Source: CAYICL01 sp964361885
GTDB lineage: Bacteria; Patescibacteriota; Microgenomatia; UBA1400; CG1-02-47-37
Direction: 5' to 3'
Assembly (NCBI GenBank): GCA_964361885.1
Contig: CAYICL010000001.1
Location: forward strand, 1-59,323
Length of the DNA: 59,323 nt
The position numbers and the translations under genes are program-made. Below, piece after piece: positions 25,024 to 33,894 of this stretch. The notes below the pieces were generated by a model. It made no database searches. It had not been told where the DNA came from and worked only from the letters and a program-made list of their open reading frames with translations. Each line of letters opens with the position of its first letter. The first letter of the stretch is position 1.

Positions 25024-25930
25024 TAAAAACCCAGTTAATTAATTTAAGAGTGTCGTTAAAACGGTCGGTGCTGGCTAAAACCACGGTAATGATCGAGTGG
25101 CCCTGTCTTTGGGTATAGGTAATCAAACATTCACCGGCCAGCTGAGTATAACCGGTTTTAACCCCGGCCAGACCCGGGACTTGACCAAGGAGCTGATTGA
25201 TATTGGTAAGCTCGTGGGTTTGAGTCTTGTCAACGTCGGTAACCGTTAAGCCGATAGTCGCCACGGTTTTTTTAAAGATCGGGTTGTCTAAGGCGGCGGC
25301 AGTTAACAGACTTAAATCATGAACCGTGGTGTACTGGCCATAATCGTCCAGGCCAATCGGGTTGGTAAACTGGGTTTGAAATAAATGCAAACTTTTGGCT
25401 TTTTGATTCATCGCAACGACAAAGCCGGGTTGGCCTTGGGGATAAGCTTGGGCTAAAGCGATGGCGGCATCATTGGCCGATCCGACCAAAAGGCCATATA
25501 AGAGATTCTCAACCGTGATTCTTTCTCCTGGTTTTAAGTCCATATTAACCGGTTCGGTTTGAATATTACCGATAGTAATAATCTCGTTTAAAGCATAATG
25601 GTCCAAAACAACTAAGGCAGTCATAATTTTGGTGGTGGAGGCCGGCAAAAGTCTTAAATCGGGGTTTTGAGAAAAAATAATAGTTTTAGTGTCCGCATCA
25701 ATCACGATTACTCCCCTAGCCGTCAGGTAAGGAGGCGGAACCTGATTCAAGTTAACCGGATATTGAGAGGCCGGCAAAAACTGGTAGTTAACCGGCCGGA
25801 CTAAAGGCTTAAACTGACTTAAATCAAGCTGATAGTAGTAATTATTACCGGGAAGCAAAGCTAAACCGATAAAGACCAAAATAAATTTAAATTGAAGCAA
25901 GGGCTTAAACGGCTGAAGAGCTTTGATCAT
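24980..25930 (-). CDS. dacA: D-alanyl-D-alanine carboxypeptidase (peptidase S11)
   Basis: Trims peptidoglycan stem peptides outside the membrane. 316 residues with one N-terminal hydrophobic anchor (about 12-28). All three penicillin-binding motifs are present: STTK (ASTTKIMTALVVLDHY), SAN (VGSANDAAIALA) and KTG (AGVKTGYTQLAGE). The C-terminal membrane amphipathic domain of PBP5 is absent, so the protein would be held by its N-terminus. Its ATG overlaps the aspS stop by 4 bp. Confidence 0.92.
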   Translation of the reverse strand: MIKALQPFKPLLQFKFILVFIGLALLPGNNYYYQLDLSQFKPLVRPVNYQFLPASQYPVNLNQVPPPYLTARGVIVIDADTKTIIFSQNPDLRLLPASTTKIMTALVVLDHYALNEIITIGNIQTEPVNMDLKPGERITVENLLYGLLVGSANDAAIALAQAYPQGQPGFVVAMNQKAKSLHLFQTQFTNPIGLDDYGQYTTVHDLSLLTAAALDNPIFKKTVATIGLTVTDVDKTQTHELTNINQLLGQVPGLAGVKTGYTQLAGECLITYTQRQGHSIITVVLASTDRFNDTLKLINWVFTNFRWQTLPPAIRS

Positions 25931-27321
25931 TTGACGACTTTTAGATGGAGTTCTTTAAGTTGTTCCTGTTCAGGCTCAGACGGAGCGTCAACGACGGCAG
26001 TCTGACCGGAAGCAATCGCCGGAAAAGCCATGACTTCCCTCAAGTTAGGCTCATTAAAGATCACCATTAGCAAACGGTCAATGCCGGGAGCAATGCCGCC
26101 ATGAGGCGGAACGCCGTATTGAAAAGCAGTCAGCATGTGCTCAAACTGTTGTTTTTGAGCTGAGGTAAAACCAATCAATTCAAAGACTTTTTCCTGAATT
26201 TTCGGATCATGGATCCGGATACTGCCGCCGCCGACTTCGTAACCATTTAAGACCAGATCATGCTGAAGGCCGCGGACTTTTAAAGGGTCTTTGTCCAGAA
26301 GCCGGACATCATCCGGATGAGGGCTGGTAAACATGTGATGGGAAGGAGCCAGTTTGGCGTTTTTACCGGCACCGTGAAAATAATCCTCCCGGGATTGTTT
26401 GGTAAATAAGGGAAAATCAATAATCCAAGCAAAGGCCAGCTCGTCAGGGTCTTTCTTATTCTTTCTTAAGTCAGGCTTGTCAGAACCGAATTTTTTCCGG
26501 GCCTCACTATGAGAGATTCTTGGCCAAGGCGTTTGAGTGATGGTTTTATCAGGAAAGATGGCTTTGATTAACCGGGTGAATAAGCTTTCGGTTAATTCCA
26601 GAATGTCGTTTTGGGTGACGAAAGACATTTCCAGATCCAGCTGGGTGAACTCGCCATAAGCCCGGTCATGGCGGGGATCTTCATCCCTAAAACACTTGGC
26701 AATCTGAAAGTAGCGTTCAAAACCGGCAACCATTAATAACTGTTTGTATTGCTGAGGGCTTTGAGGCAAGGCATAGAATTTGCCGGGCTGGAGCCGGGAG
26801 GGAACCAAAAAGTCCCGGGCGCCTTCAGGGGTGGTTTTGGTTAAGATGGGAGTTTCGATTTCGACAAAATCTAAATCTACCAGAAAATCGCGGATGAATT
26901 TAACCACCTGAGACCGGGTTTTGATAATCCGGTTTAAGCGGGGCCGGCGCAAATCCAGATAGCGGTATTTTAAGCGAACGGTTTCATCAATATCATGACC
27001 ATCGGACTGAATCGGAAACGGCAGTTCTTTGGAAGTGGTGATCACCTCGATCGTTCCGGCCTGAATTTCAACCGTGCCGGTGGCTAATTTCGGATTAACC
27101 AAATTGGCAGGCCGTTTAACGACTTTGCCGGTAACAGCCACCACTGATTCGGGTTTAAGTCCGGTTTTAAGGTTTTGACTGACTACTTGGACCAGACCAG
27201 AGCGATCCCGTAAATCAAAAAAGGTAATCCGACCATGGCTTCTAACCGAGTTAACCCAGCCTTGAAGAAAAACGGTTTTGGCGATGTATTTTGGAGTAGT
27301 TTGTGATAAAATCCGCTGCAT
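25927..27321 (-). CDS. aspS: Aspartyl-tRNA synthetase without GAD insertion
   Basis: Class II synthetase. N-terminal OB-fold (GWVNSVRSHGRITFFDLRDRSG), bacterial YRYLDLRRP linker, motif 2 FRDEDPRHDRAYGEFTQLDLE and motif 3 GGIAPGIDRLLM. At 464 residues it is about 125 shorter than E. coli AspRS because the bacterial GAD domain is missing: GSDKPDLRKNKKDPDELAFAW runs directly into IIDFPLF. Otherwise it is of bacterial type. It may be non-discriminating (Asp/Asn), which sequence alone does not settle. Cotranscribed with dacA. Confidence 0.95.
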   Translation of the reverse strand: MQRILSQTTPKYIAKTVFLQGWVNSVRSHGRITFFDLRDRSGLVQVVSQNLKTGLKPESVVAVTGKVVKRPANLVNPKLATGTVEIQAGTIEVITTSKELPFPIQSDGHDIDETVRLKYRYLDLRRPRLNRIIKTRSQVVKFIRDFLVDLDFVEIETPILTKTTPEGARDFLVPSRLQPGKFYALPQSPQQYKQLLMVAGFERYFQIAKCFRDEDPRHDRAYGEFTQLDLEMSFVTQNDILELTESLFTRLIKAIFPDKTITQTPWPRISHSEARKKFGSDKPDLRKNKKDPDELAFAWIIDFPLFTKQSREDYFHGAGKNAKLAPSHHMFTSPHPDDVRLLDKDPLKVRGLQHDLVLNGYEVGGGSIRIHDPKIQEKVFELIGFTSAQKQQFEHMLTAFQYGVPPHGGIAPGIDRLLMVIFNEPNLREVMAFPAIASGQTAVVDAPSEPEQEQLKELHLKVVK

Positions 27322-27351
27322 CTATTTGATTGTATCTTAAAAACAGATAAT

Positions 27352-27705
27352 ATGCCAAACTGTGAAAAGTGTTTTCTACCGATAAAATGCATACCCCCTA
27401 CAAAAAACTTCAACACCTGTTTTAAAAGAGTAAGCAAGGCAATAGAGCCAAAGATGCCAATGCATGTTCTAAAAGCGTTAATAAATGATAAGTTTAAGGT
27501 TCCAGCACAAAAAATTATTGATGTTGTCCCTAAGCAGGAAGTAGAAGCAGGAGAAAAATTTGCTTCCATATCACTATTATTAGCTGAAGGGATTATTTCC
27601 CCTTACGTAATTAAGGAATTAATACCTTTAGTAGATACTGATAATTTTATAGCAGCTTACTTGGTTGTTTTTAAAAACGGAAGAGAAATGACTTTTAAAC
27701 CTTAA
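27352..27705 (+). CDS. Hypothetical protein with N-terminal cysteine cluster
   Basis: 117 residues starting MPNCEKCFLPIKCIPPTKNF; the cysteines (CEKC, later KC and TC) could bind a metal. The rest is helical with no known motif. It lies divergent from aspS and ends 10 bp inside the recJ 3' end. Lower G+C codon usage than the neighbouring aspS and recJ genes suggests possible recent acquisition. Not recognised. Confidence 0.5.
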   Translation: MPNCEKCFLPIKCIPPTKNFNTCFKRVSKAIEPKMPMHVLKALINDKFKVPAQKIIDVVPKQEVEAGEKFASISLLLAEGIISPYVIKELIPLVDTDNFIAAYLVVFKNGREMTFKP

Positions 27706-29365
27706 TCTGTATGTCTTTTATTTTTAACTGCAGGGATTGGTTACCGTTGAAAAAATTTTTTTCCAGAGTATAGGCAATGTCGATAAGCTGACCGGAAGTC
27801 AGCTGATCAGCTAAATGACCAAAGTTAAAAGCAATCGCATCAACCTTCAAGGTCTCTCCCTGTAGGTTGAGTTTGAGGTGTTTTTGGTCCTGGCCGACGG
27901 AACGGAAACTTAATAACTTGACTCCCCTGGTGCAAAAAACCGGCTGGGGGTTGGCAAAGCCAAAAGGTTTAAGTTGGTCCAATTGGTTAAAAAGTTCCCA
28001 GGTAATATCGGATAAGTTAAGCTGGCAGTCAATGGCTAAAGTAGGAGTTAAGGCTTTTTTGGCTAAGGCTTTAGCGGCCAGAGTTTTCAACCTGGTTTGG
28101 ATAGCCGGCAAATTTTTGGTTTCGCTGGTAAAACCGGCAGCCAGTTCATGACCGCCATGTTCCAAAAGCAGGTTTTGTAAACTTCTAATAGCCTTGATAG
28201 CATTAAAGCCTTTGATAGAGCGGACAGAAGCTTTGGCATAATTTTTAGTTAAAGCCACCATAAAGACGGGCCGGTTAAATTCTTCAACCAATCTACCGGC
28301 AACCAAGCCGACAACACCTTCATGAAAAGAGGCATCGGCTAAAAAAATGAGTGGCTGATCTTTGGGTTGGGTTAAGACCATGTTTTTGGCCTTAATAAAC
28401 ATTTCTATGGTAATATCCTGGCGGAGCTGATTAGTTTGGGAAAGATTAGCGGCCAGGCGATGAGCCCGATGTTGATCAGTGGTACAAAGCAAGCGCAAAG
28501 CATCCAGGGCGTGTTCAAGCCTGCCCATGGCGTTTAACCGGGGAGCTAAAACATAACTAACTTGAAAAGCCTCTAAGCTGTCCAGATCAAGACCGGCGGT
28601 TTTGGCTAAGGCAATCAGCCCCGGCCTGGGGGTACGCTTAAGTTTTTCTAAACCAAACTTGGTTAAAGACCGGTTGGCGTTTAACAGCGGCACCATGTCG
28701 GCGATAGTGCCTAAGGCCACCAAGTCTAAAGTAGAACTGGTTTTTAGAACGGCTTGAGCCAAAAACCAGGAGACACCGACACCGGCCAGCTCAAGGGTGT
28801 GAACAATAACCAGGGCTTTGGGGTAAATGGGTTGGTGATTTTTTGTTTTAGGCTGATGATGGTCGGAAATAATCACATCAATGCCGAGTTTGGCAGCATA
28901 AAGGCAACCCTTAAAGGCTGAGATGCCGTTGTCAACAGTAATGATAAGGCTAGGTTTTTGGCCGGCGGCTTTAATAATGAGGTTAATGCCCTGAGGAGAC
29001 AGACCGCGGACAGGTTCGTCACGGGCAGGGATAAAGGGCAAAACCTTGGCTTTGGCCAAGTTTAAGGCTTCCCATAAAACGGCGGTGGCAGTGATGCCGT
29101 CAGTATCATAATCGCCGTAGATGTAGATCAGCTCTTGATCTTTGATCGCCTTTTTTATCCGCCCAGCGGCAGTTTTCAGAGCTGGCAAGTTGAGACCGAC
29201 TGATTGAGGTTTGATGGTTTGAGGTGGTGGCGGAGATAAGAAGAGGCGCCGAAGCTTAGGAGTAGTTAAGTTTCTGTTGGTTAAAAGAGCTTGGATAATT
29301 TGGTGTTGGCGGGATTGGCCGGCGGCAGCAGTAATTTGAGCTTTAACTTTCCAATGAGAGGCCAT
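27695..29365 (-). CDS. recJ: Single-stranded-DNA exonuclease RecJ
   Basis: 5'-3' exonuclease for recombination and mismatch repair. About 556 residues from MASHWKVKAQITAAAG. DHH-phosphoesterase motifs: YIYGDYDTDGITATA (motif I), SLIITVDNGI (motif II) and DVIISDHHQP (motif III). DHHA1 domain with LEHGGHELAAGF follows, then an OB-fold (about 440-556). The start is 21 nt from the divergent cca start. An ATG 5 codons earlier (29380) is possible. Confidence 0.94.
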   Translation of the reverse strand: MASHWKVKAQITAAAGQSRQHQIIQALLTNRNLTTPKLRRLFLSPPPPQTIKPQSVGLNLPALKTAAGRIKKAIKDQELIYIYGDYDTDGITATAVLWEALNLAKAKVLPFIPARDEPVRGLSPQGINLIIKAAGQKPSLIITVDNGISAFKGCLYAAKLGIDVIISDHHQPKTKNHQPIYPKALVIVHTLELAGVGVSWFLAQAVLKTSSTLDLVALGTIADMVPLLNANRSLTKFGLEKLKRTPRPGLIALAKTAGLDLDSLEAFQVSYVLAPRLNAMGRLEHALDALRLLCTTDQHRAHRLAANLSQTNQLRQDITIEMFIKAKNMVLTQPKDQPLIFLADASFHEGVVGLVAGRLVEEFNRPVFMVALTKNYAKASVRSIKGFNAIKAIRSLQNLLLEHGGHELAAGFTSETKNLPAIQTRLKTLAAKALAKKALTPTLAIDCQLNLSDITWELFNQLDQLKPFGFANPQPVFCTRGVKLLSFRSVGQDQKHLKLNLQGETLKVDAIAFNFGHLADQLTSGQLIDIAYTLEKNFFNGNQSLQLKIKDIQIKV

Positions 29366-29371
29366 AACGGC

Positions 29372-29377
29372 TATAAT
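29372..29377 (+). promoter_or_regulatory. -10 box of cca (TATAAT)
   Basis: A perfect TATAAT ends 8 nt before the cca ATG at 29386, with no Shine-Dalgarno sequence between: a leaderless-type arrangement. Confidence 0.5.
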
Positions 29378-29385
29378 CATAACAT

Positions 29386-30768
29386 ATGAAGGTGAAGTTG
29401 CCGGTTTTGGTGGTTAAAGTACTGGAGACATTGGAAGCGGCCGGATTTGAAGCTTATGTAGTTGGCGGAGCAGTGAGAGATTTATTGACAAAAACCAAAG
29501 TGGTGGACTGGGATTTTACCACTAATGCCAAACCGGAAGAAATTTTAAAGCTGTTTAAAGAAGCGTTTTACGACAACCGGTTTGGGACAGTGGGAGTGGC
29601 GGAAAAACATTTGGAAGAACAGTTGAAAGCCAAGGGCACATCCGGAGATGTTTATGAAATTACTACTTATAGAACCGAGTCCGAATATACGGATAACAGA
29701 CGGCCGGATAAGGTCTGCTGGGGGAAGAGTTTACTTTGTGATTTGAAGCGGCGGGATTTTACCATTAATGCCATGGCCCTTCGACAAACAAGGGGCAAAC
29801 TGGAAATGGTTGATCCGTTTAAAGGAGAACAGGATTTAAAAGACAAGTTGATCCGAGCCGTGGGTGATAGCAATAAACGCTTTGAAGAAGACGGCTTAAG
29901 AATGATGCGGGCGATCAGAATTGCGGCCCAGTTGGGTTTTACGATTGAAGACAAGACTTTAAAGGCCATCAGCAAAAATGCCAAGTTGATTAAAAATATT
30001 TCCAAAGAAAGGGTCAGAGACGAACTGTTAAAAATCATCGGCTCCAGCTACCCCAAAGACGGAGTGTTGATGCTTTACTCCGGCGGTTTGCTTAAGTTTA
30101 TCCTGCCGGAACTGATAGAAACCCGCGGGGTAAATCAGGCCGGCCATCATACCAAGGATGTCTGGAATCACAGTTTGGATGCTTTGGCAGCCTGTCAGTC
30201 ACCAGATCCGATTATCAGGCTGGCAACTTTACTTCACGATGTCGCCAAACCCAGAGTAAATAAAGACTTAGGGCCGGGCAAAGAAATTACCTTTTACAAT
30301 CATGAGGTGATGGGAGCCAGAATGGTTAAAGAAATCGCCAGACGGCTAAAGATGGCCAATAAGGATGTGGACATGTTATGGTTATTGGTCCGCTGGCATA
30401 TGTTTAGTTATGACCCGAAAATGACGGATAAAGCAGTCAGGCGGTTTATGCGGCGGGTGGGGAAAGAAAACATCGATAAAATGATGATACTAAGGATCGG
30501 GGACCGGATCGGCGGGGGCAGTAAGGCAACTTCATGGCGTTTAAGGGAACTACAGGAAAGAATCAATCAACTAATGTATGCACCCTTTCAAGTCAGCGAT
30601 TTAAAGGTTAATGGCCATGACGTGATGAAAATATTAAATATTAAAAGCGGACCAAAGGTGGGCAAGGTATTAAATCAGCTGTTTGACGAGGTTATGGAAG
30701 ACGCTAAGAAAAACGACCGGGAGTATTTATTAAAACAGATCCGCCTCTATCACACCTCTAAGGTGTGA
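29386..30768 (+). CDS. cca: CCA tRNA nucleotidyltransferase / poly(A) polymerase family
   Basis: Adds or repairs the 3' CCA of tRNAs; needed here because tRNA-Pro in this window lacks an encoded CCA. 460 residues: head domain YVVGGAVRDLLTK with catalytic VVDWDFTT (DxD), RRDFTINAMAL (motif B), EEDGLRMMRAIRIAAQLGF (motif D), and an HD domain (LLHDVAKPRV, NHEVMGARM). The last five residues, HTSKV, and the stop codon are encoded by a REP-like palindrome (30749-30769). It converges with the RAYT gene, overlapping by 19 bp. Confidence 0.93.
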   Translation: MKVKLPVLVVKVLETLEAAGFEAYVVGGAVRDLLTKTKVVDWDFTTNAKPEEILKLFKEAFYDNRFGTVGVAEKHLEEQLKAKGTSGDVYEITTYRTESEYTDNRRPDKVCWGKSLLCDLKRRDFTINAMALRQTRGKLEMVDPFKGEQDLKDKLIRAVGDSNKRFEEDGLRMMRAIRIAAQLGFTIEDKTLKAISKNAKLIKNISKERVRDELLKIIGSSYPKDGVLMLYSGGLLKFILPELIETRGVNQAGHHTKDVWNHSLDALAACQSPDPIIRLATLLHDVAKPRVNKDLGPGKEITFYNHEVMGARMVKEIARRLKMANKDVDMLWLLVRWHMFSYDPKMTDKAVRRFMRRVGKENIDKMMILRIGDRIGGGSKATSWRLRELQERINQLMYAPFQVSDLKVNGHDVMKILNIKSGPKVGKVLNQLFDEVMEDAKKNDREYLLKQIRLYHTSKV

Positions 30769-30769
30769 T
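30749..30769. repeat. REP-like palindrome, left flank of RAYT gene
   Basis: Perfect 9-bp arms ATCACACCT and AGGTGTGAT around CTA, preceded by CTCT. It contains the stop codons of both converging genes (cca and the RAYT gene). Confidence 0.9.
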
Positions 30770-31430
30770 GTTTGATAATATCTAGTTCTCTTTGAGAGTC
30801 TGCTTGACTGAAAATAAAATCTTCATATGAATCAGCAGTTTTAAAATAACTTAAAATTAAATCCCGGCGGCAATAATTTTTTTGGTCTAATTCTAAATAT
30901 TCCGGTAAAGATGAATAAGGATATTCTTTCAATCCTTTTAATGATTTGACGATGTCGGAACTATAAGGATTAAGATGGATATATCTTGATAAATGAAGTA
31001 ATTGTTCGTCGTTGTCAACGTGAACTGATTTGAATTTACCTTGCAATAGCGGCCCAATTCTATTGTTTTTAACATTAAAATATCGAGTGTAACTGTTGGA
31101 AAATTTACTCAGATAGTTGGATATGCCATTATCAATCAATTGTTTTAACAACAAATGAAAATGATTGGGCATTAAGCAATAAGCAAAAATTTCCACTAAT
31201 AAATGATCTTTTTGGTCATTTAACTTTTTTAGAATTTCCAGCCTGATTGACTGCTGTAATCTTATAAAATAGGAATAACGCAAAAGCGATTTCTTGTTTT
31301 GGTAATACAAAATTGTTTCCAGCGCTCTTTGATAATCCCGTTGATTTAAAAAGATTGACTGTGAAGCAATGCCACGATTAACAATATGATAAATTTCTCC
31401 CGTGATTAAAGGCGTTTCTCTTCCCGGCAT
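30750..31430 (-). CDS. REP-associated tyrosine transposase (RAYT, IS200/Y1 family)
   Basis: 226 residues. Y1 HUH single-strand transposase: N-terminal GEIYHIVNRGI, the HUH motif in CLMPNHFHLLLK, and a catalytic Tyr in NSYTRYFN, then QGKFKSVHVDNDEQLLHLSRYIHLNPY typical of RAYTs. These single-copy domesticated relatives of IS200 cut and rejoin at REP palindromes. It is framed by inverted copies of the same palindrome at 30749 and 31444, and four more copies lie in the window. Its own C-terminus (HTLEV-stop) is encoded by the left palindrome. Lower G+C than the neighbouring secDF genes. Confidence 0.92.
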   Translation of the reverse strand: MPGRETPLITGEIYHIVNRGIASQSIFLNQRDYQRALETILYYQNKKSLLRYSYFIRLQQSIRLEILKKLNDQKDHLLVEIFAYCLMPNHFHLLLKQLIDNGISNYLSKFSNSYTRYFNVKNNRIGPLLQGKFKSVHVDNDEQLLHLSRYIHLNPYSSDIVKSLKGLKEYPYSSLPEYLELDQKNYCRRDLILSYFKTADSYEDFIFSQADSQRELDIIKHHTLEV

Positions 31431-31443
31431 GCTTATTTAGTCT

Positions 31444-31464
31444 ATCACACCTTAGAGGTGTGAT
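31444..31464. repeat. REP-like palindrome, right flank of RAYT gene
   Basis: Arms ATCACACCT and AGGTGTGAT around TAG, the reverse complement of the left copy, followed by a half-copy (GGAGTGTGATG, 31471-31481). The two pieces encode the last dozen residues and stop codon of secF. Confidence 0.9.
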
Positions 31465-32354
31465 GTTTTAGGAGTGTGATGTTTAACTTTGAGCTCTTCC
31501 CAGAGAACCAACAAAGGAGCGGCGGTGAAAGTGGAAGAGTAGGTGCCGGAGATGGTACCGATGAGTAAAGCCAGAACAAACCATTTGGTGGTTTCGCCGC
31601 CCAAAAGGTAAAGACAAAGCAACATAAAAATAATGGTTAAGGAGTTGTTGACCGAGCGGCCGAGAGTTTCGGTGACGGCTTTGTTGACCAAACCGGTAAA
31701 GCTTAACTTGGGGTAAAGGCGGATGGACTCACGGATGCGGTCGTAAACGACGATAGTATCGTGAACGGAAAAAGACAGGATGGTGAGCATGGCGGTGACA
31801 AATAAAGCATCGATTTCCACGCCTTGGTAAACCCCTAAAAAGCTGAAAGCTCCCAGCAAGATAAAGCTGTCGTGAAGCATGGCTAAAATCGCACAGATGC
31901 CGTATTTTTTATCTTTAAAGCGGATGGCCACATAAAAAAGGATAAAACCAGAGGCCAATAAGATGCCGACAATAGTTTTTCTGATCAGCTCTTTACCTAA
32001 GGTCGGACCGATAGTTTCAAAGCGTTTTTCTTGGGTCTCCCCGATTTTGGCAGTGATTTCGGTTTGCAGTTTTTGATTGGTAGGTTGATCAAATTGTTGG
32101 CTTCTGATAATAAAAGTGCGGGAATCAACCTGCTGAAGGCTACTAAAAGGAATTATCGGTTCGGTGATGGGTTTAAGACTGTCAGTAGTTAAGATTTGGT
32201 TAGCTTGAGGATTAATGGAGAGTTCCAGCAAGGTACCGCCGGTAAAATCAAGGGCAGGCTTAAGGCCAAAACGGATTAAAAAGTAGGCGCCGGGGATAAT
32301 AAACAAGAGAGAGAAGGCAAAGTAAAGATATTTGTATTTCATGAAATTGATCAT
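31452..32354 (-). CDS. secF: Protein translocase subunit SecF
   Basis: Membrane partner of SecD that uses the proton gradient to pull proteins through SecYEG. 300 residues, six transmembrane helices: YLYFAFSLLFIIPGAYFLI first, GLKPALDFTGGTLLEL (the SecF DFTGG motif) after it, then the C-terminal bundle with SVHDTIVVYDRIRE. Its ATG overlaps the secD stop by 4 bp. The C-terminus (KHHTPKTSHL) is read from RAYT-associated repeat DNA, implying insertion of the repeat at the gene end. Confidence 0.95.
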   Translation of the reverse strand: MINFMKYKYLYFAFSLLFIIPGAYFLIRFGLKPALDFTGGTLLELSINPQANQILTTDSLKPITEPIIPFSSLQQVDSRTFIIRSQQFDQPTNQKLQTEITAKIGETQEKRFETIGPTLGKELIRKTIVGILLASGFILFYVAIRFKDKKYGICAILAMLHDSFILLGAFSFLGVYQGVEIDALFVTAMLTILSFSVHDTIVVYDRIRESIRLYPKLSFTGLVNKAVTETLGRSVNNSLTIIFMLLCLYLLGGETTKWFVLALLIGTISGTYSSTFTAAPLLVLWEELKVKHHTPKTSHL

Positions 32355-33682
32355 ATTAAGCTTCTCCCTCTTCTATAAAACAGGCGCATCAGGCTGCGGG
32401 TGACGACAATGCCGGTGAAAAGACTGATGAGGACACCAATCAGCAAAGTCAAGGCAAAACCCCGGACCAAACCGGAAGTGTTTAAGAACTGCCAGCTTAA
32501 AGGGTTTAACAGAATCAAGCTGGTGATGATGGTAGTGACATTGGCGTCTTTGATCGAGTCCCAAGCCCGGCCAAAACCCAGTTCCATGGCAATCGGAAAA
32601 GGCCGGTTGGCACGAAGTTCTTCTTTCATCCGTTCAAAAATCAAGATATTGGCATCAACCGCCATGCCGACCGAAAGAATAAAGCCGGCAATTCCGGGTA
32701 AAGTCAGGGTAATGGGAATCAGTTTGTAGATGGATAAAGTAATCAGACCATAAAGGAGTAAGGCCATATCAGCGATCAAACCGTTAAAGCCGTAATACAA
32801 AAACATAAACAGCATGACCAGGCTTAAACCCAGCAGGCCGGCGGTTAAACTTTTTTTAACCGAGTCTGAACCCAGAGTCGCAGAGATGTTTTTTTGCTCA
32901 ACAATTTTGATCGGCACCGGCAAAGCGCCGGCATTTAATTGAATCGTCAACTGGGAGGCAGATTCAGGGGTGAAATTGCCGGAAATAACTGCCCGGCCGC
33001 TTAAAATGGCTTCGTTAACCACCGGAGCAGTGACCAGTTGTTGATCTAAAAAGATGGCTAAAGGCAGATGTAAGTTTTTTTGGGTAATGGCAGCAAACTT
33101 CTGGCCACCCTCATTGGTAAATTCCAAATCAACTACCGGCTGGCCGCTGGTTTGTGATTGACCAAAGCTGACGGTAGCTTTTTTTAAATCCTTGCCTGTT
33201 AAGCCGGTAGGCACAAAGTTAAAGATTTTGGCAACCGCCGAAGGGGAGGCAAATTCGGCCGGGTCAGGGTTTTTTTCCGGAGTTTCCCGGAAATCAAGCT
33301 GGGCGGTTTGGCCAATTAAGTTGATCGCCTGGTTAATATCCTGAATGCCGGGCAGTTCGACAATGATCCGGTAAGCATCTTTAAGGGTGGAGGTTTGGAT
33401 TACCGGCTCGGAAACGCCGTAAAGATCAACCCGGCGGGAAATAATCTGCTTGGAAGATTCCAAAGCGTCGGAGCGGTCAGCCGGGTCGATATTTAGCATA
33501 TCGGCTTCCAAAACCAGGTGGGTGCCGCCCTGAAGATCCAGGCCTTTTTTAAGGGTTAAGTCCCGGGAAAAAGCATATGGGCCAAGTTTAAAATGAAGGC
33601 CGGATTGTTGGGGTAAGTTAAGGTAAACTGAGGCAAAAAGAATGGCAAAAATTAACCATAAGCGTTTGGATAAAGATGACAT
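32351..33682 (-). CDS. secD: Protein translocase subunit SecD
   Basis: 443 residues from MSSLSKRLWLIFAILFASV, whose first helix makes it the proper start; a longer frame upstream runs through the AbrB-like gene. LDLQGGTHLVLE (the SecD DLQGG motif), P1 periplasmic domain (about 60-250) and six helices with SVGMAVDANILIFERMKEE are present. Cotranscribed with secF. With YidC (1.4 kb) it supports membrane insertion and export. Confidence 0.96.
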   Translation of the reverse strand: MSSLSKRLWLIFAILFASVYLNLPQQSGLHFKLGPYAFSRDLTLKKGLDLQGGTHLVLEADMLNIDPADRSDALESSKQIISRRVDLYGVSEPVIQTSTLKDAYRIIVELPGIQDINQAINLIGQTAQLDFRETPEKNPDPAEFASPSAVAKIFNFVPTGLTGKDLKKATVSFGQSQTSGQPVVDLEFTNEGGQKFAAITQKNLHLPLAIFLDQQLVTAPVVNEAILSGRAVISGNFTPESASQLTIQLNAGALPVPIKIVEQKNISATLGSDSVKKSLTAGLLGLSLVMLFMFLYYGFNGLIADMALLLYGLITLSIYKLIPITLTLPGIAGFILSVGMAVDANILIFERMKEELRANRPFPIAMELGFGRAWDSIKDANVTTIITSLILLNPLSWQFLNTSGLVRGFALTLLIGVLISLFTGIVVTRSLMRLFYRRGRSLI

Positions 33683-33689
33683 AGGTGGT

Positions 33690-33884
33690 TTACGATTCCG
33701 GTTTCTCAAGGGAGTTGCTAAGAGAAAGCTGCTTGGCGCCTTTAAAGGTATAGATGACTTGACCCGAATCCAGCCGGGTTTGAACTTTAACTTCATCCCC
33801 GACCCGGACACCAACGGCTTTGACAAACTTGGCGGGGACAGTGACGCCGATACTGTTGCCGACTTTCATGATTTTTTGTGCCAT
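33690..33884 (-). CDS. AbrB/SpoVT (MazE-like) DNA-binding protein
   Basis: 64 residues from MAQKIMKVGNSIGVTVPAKF, the swapped-hairpin AbrB fold that binds DNA as a dimer (antitoxin MazE, AbrB, SpoVT). The longer frame starting 12 codons upstream adds no family residues. It sits 7 nt before secD and 10 nt after the HTH-nucleotidyltransferase gene, so all four are likely one transcript. It may regulate the locus; no toxin partner is visible. Confidence 0.8.
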   Translation of the reverse strand: MAQKIMKVGNSIGVTVPAKFVKAVGVRVGDEVKVQTRLDSGQVIYTFKGAKQLSLSNSLEKPES

Positions 33885-33894
33885 AAATTTGTGG

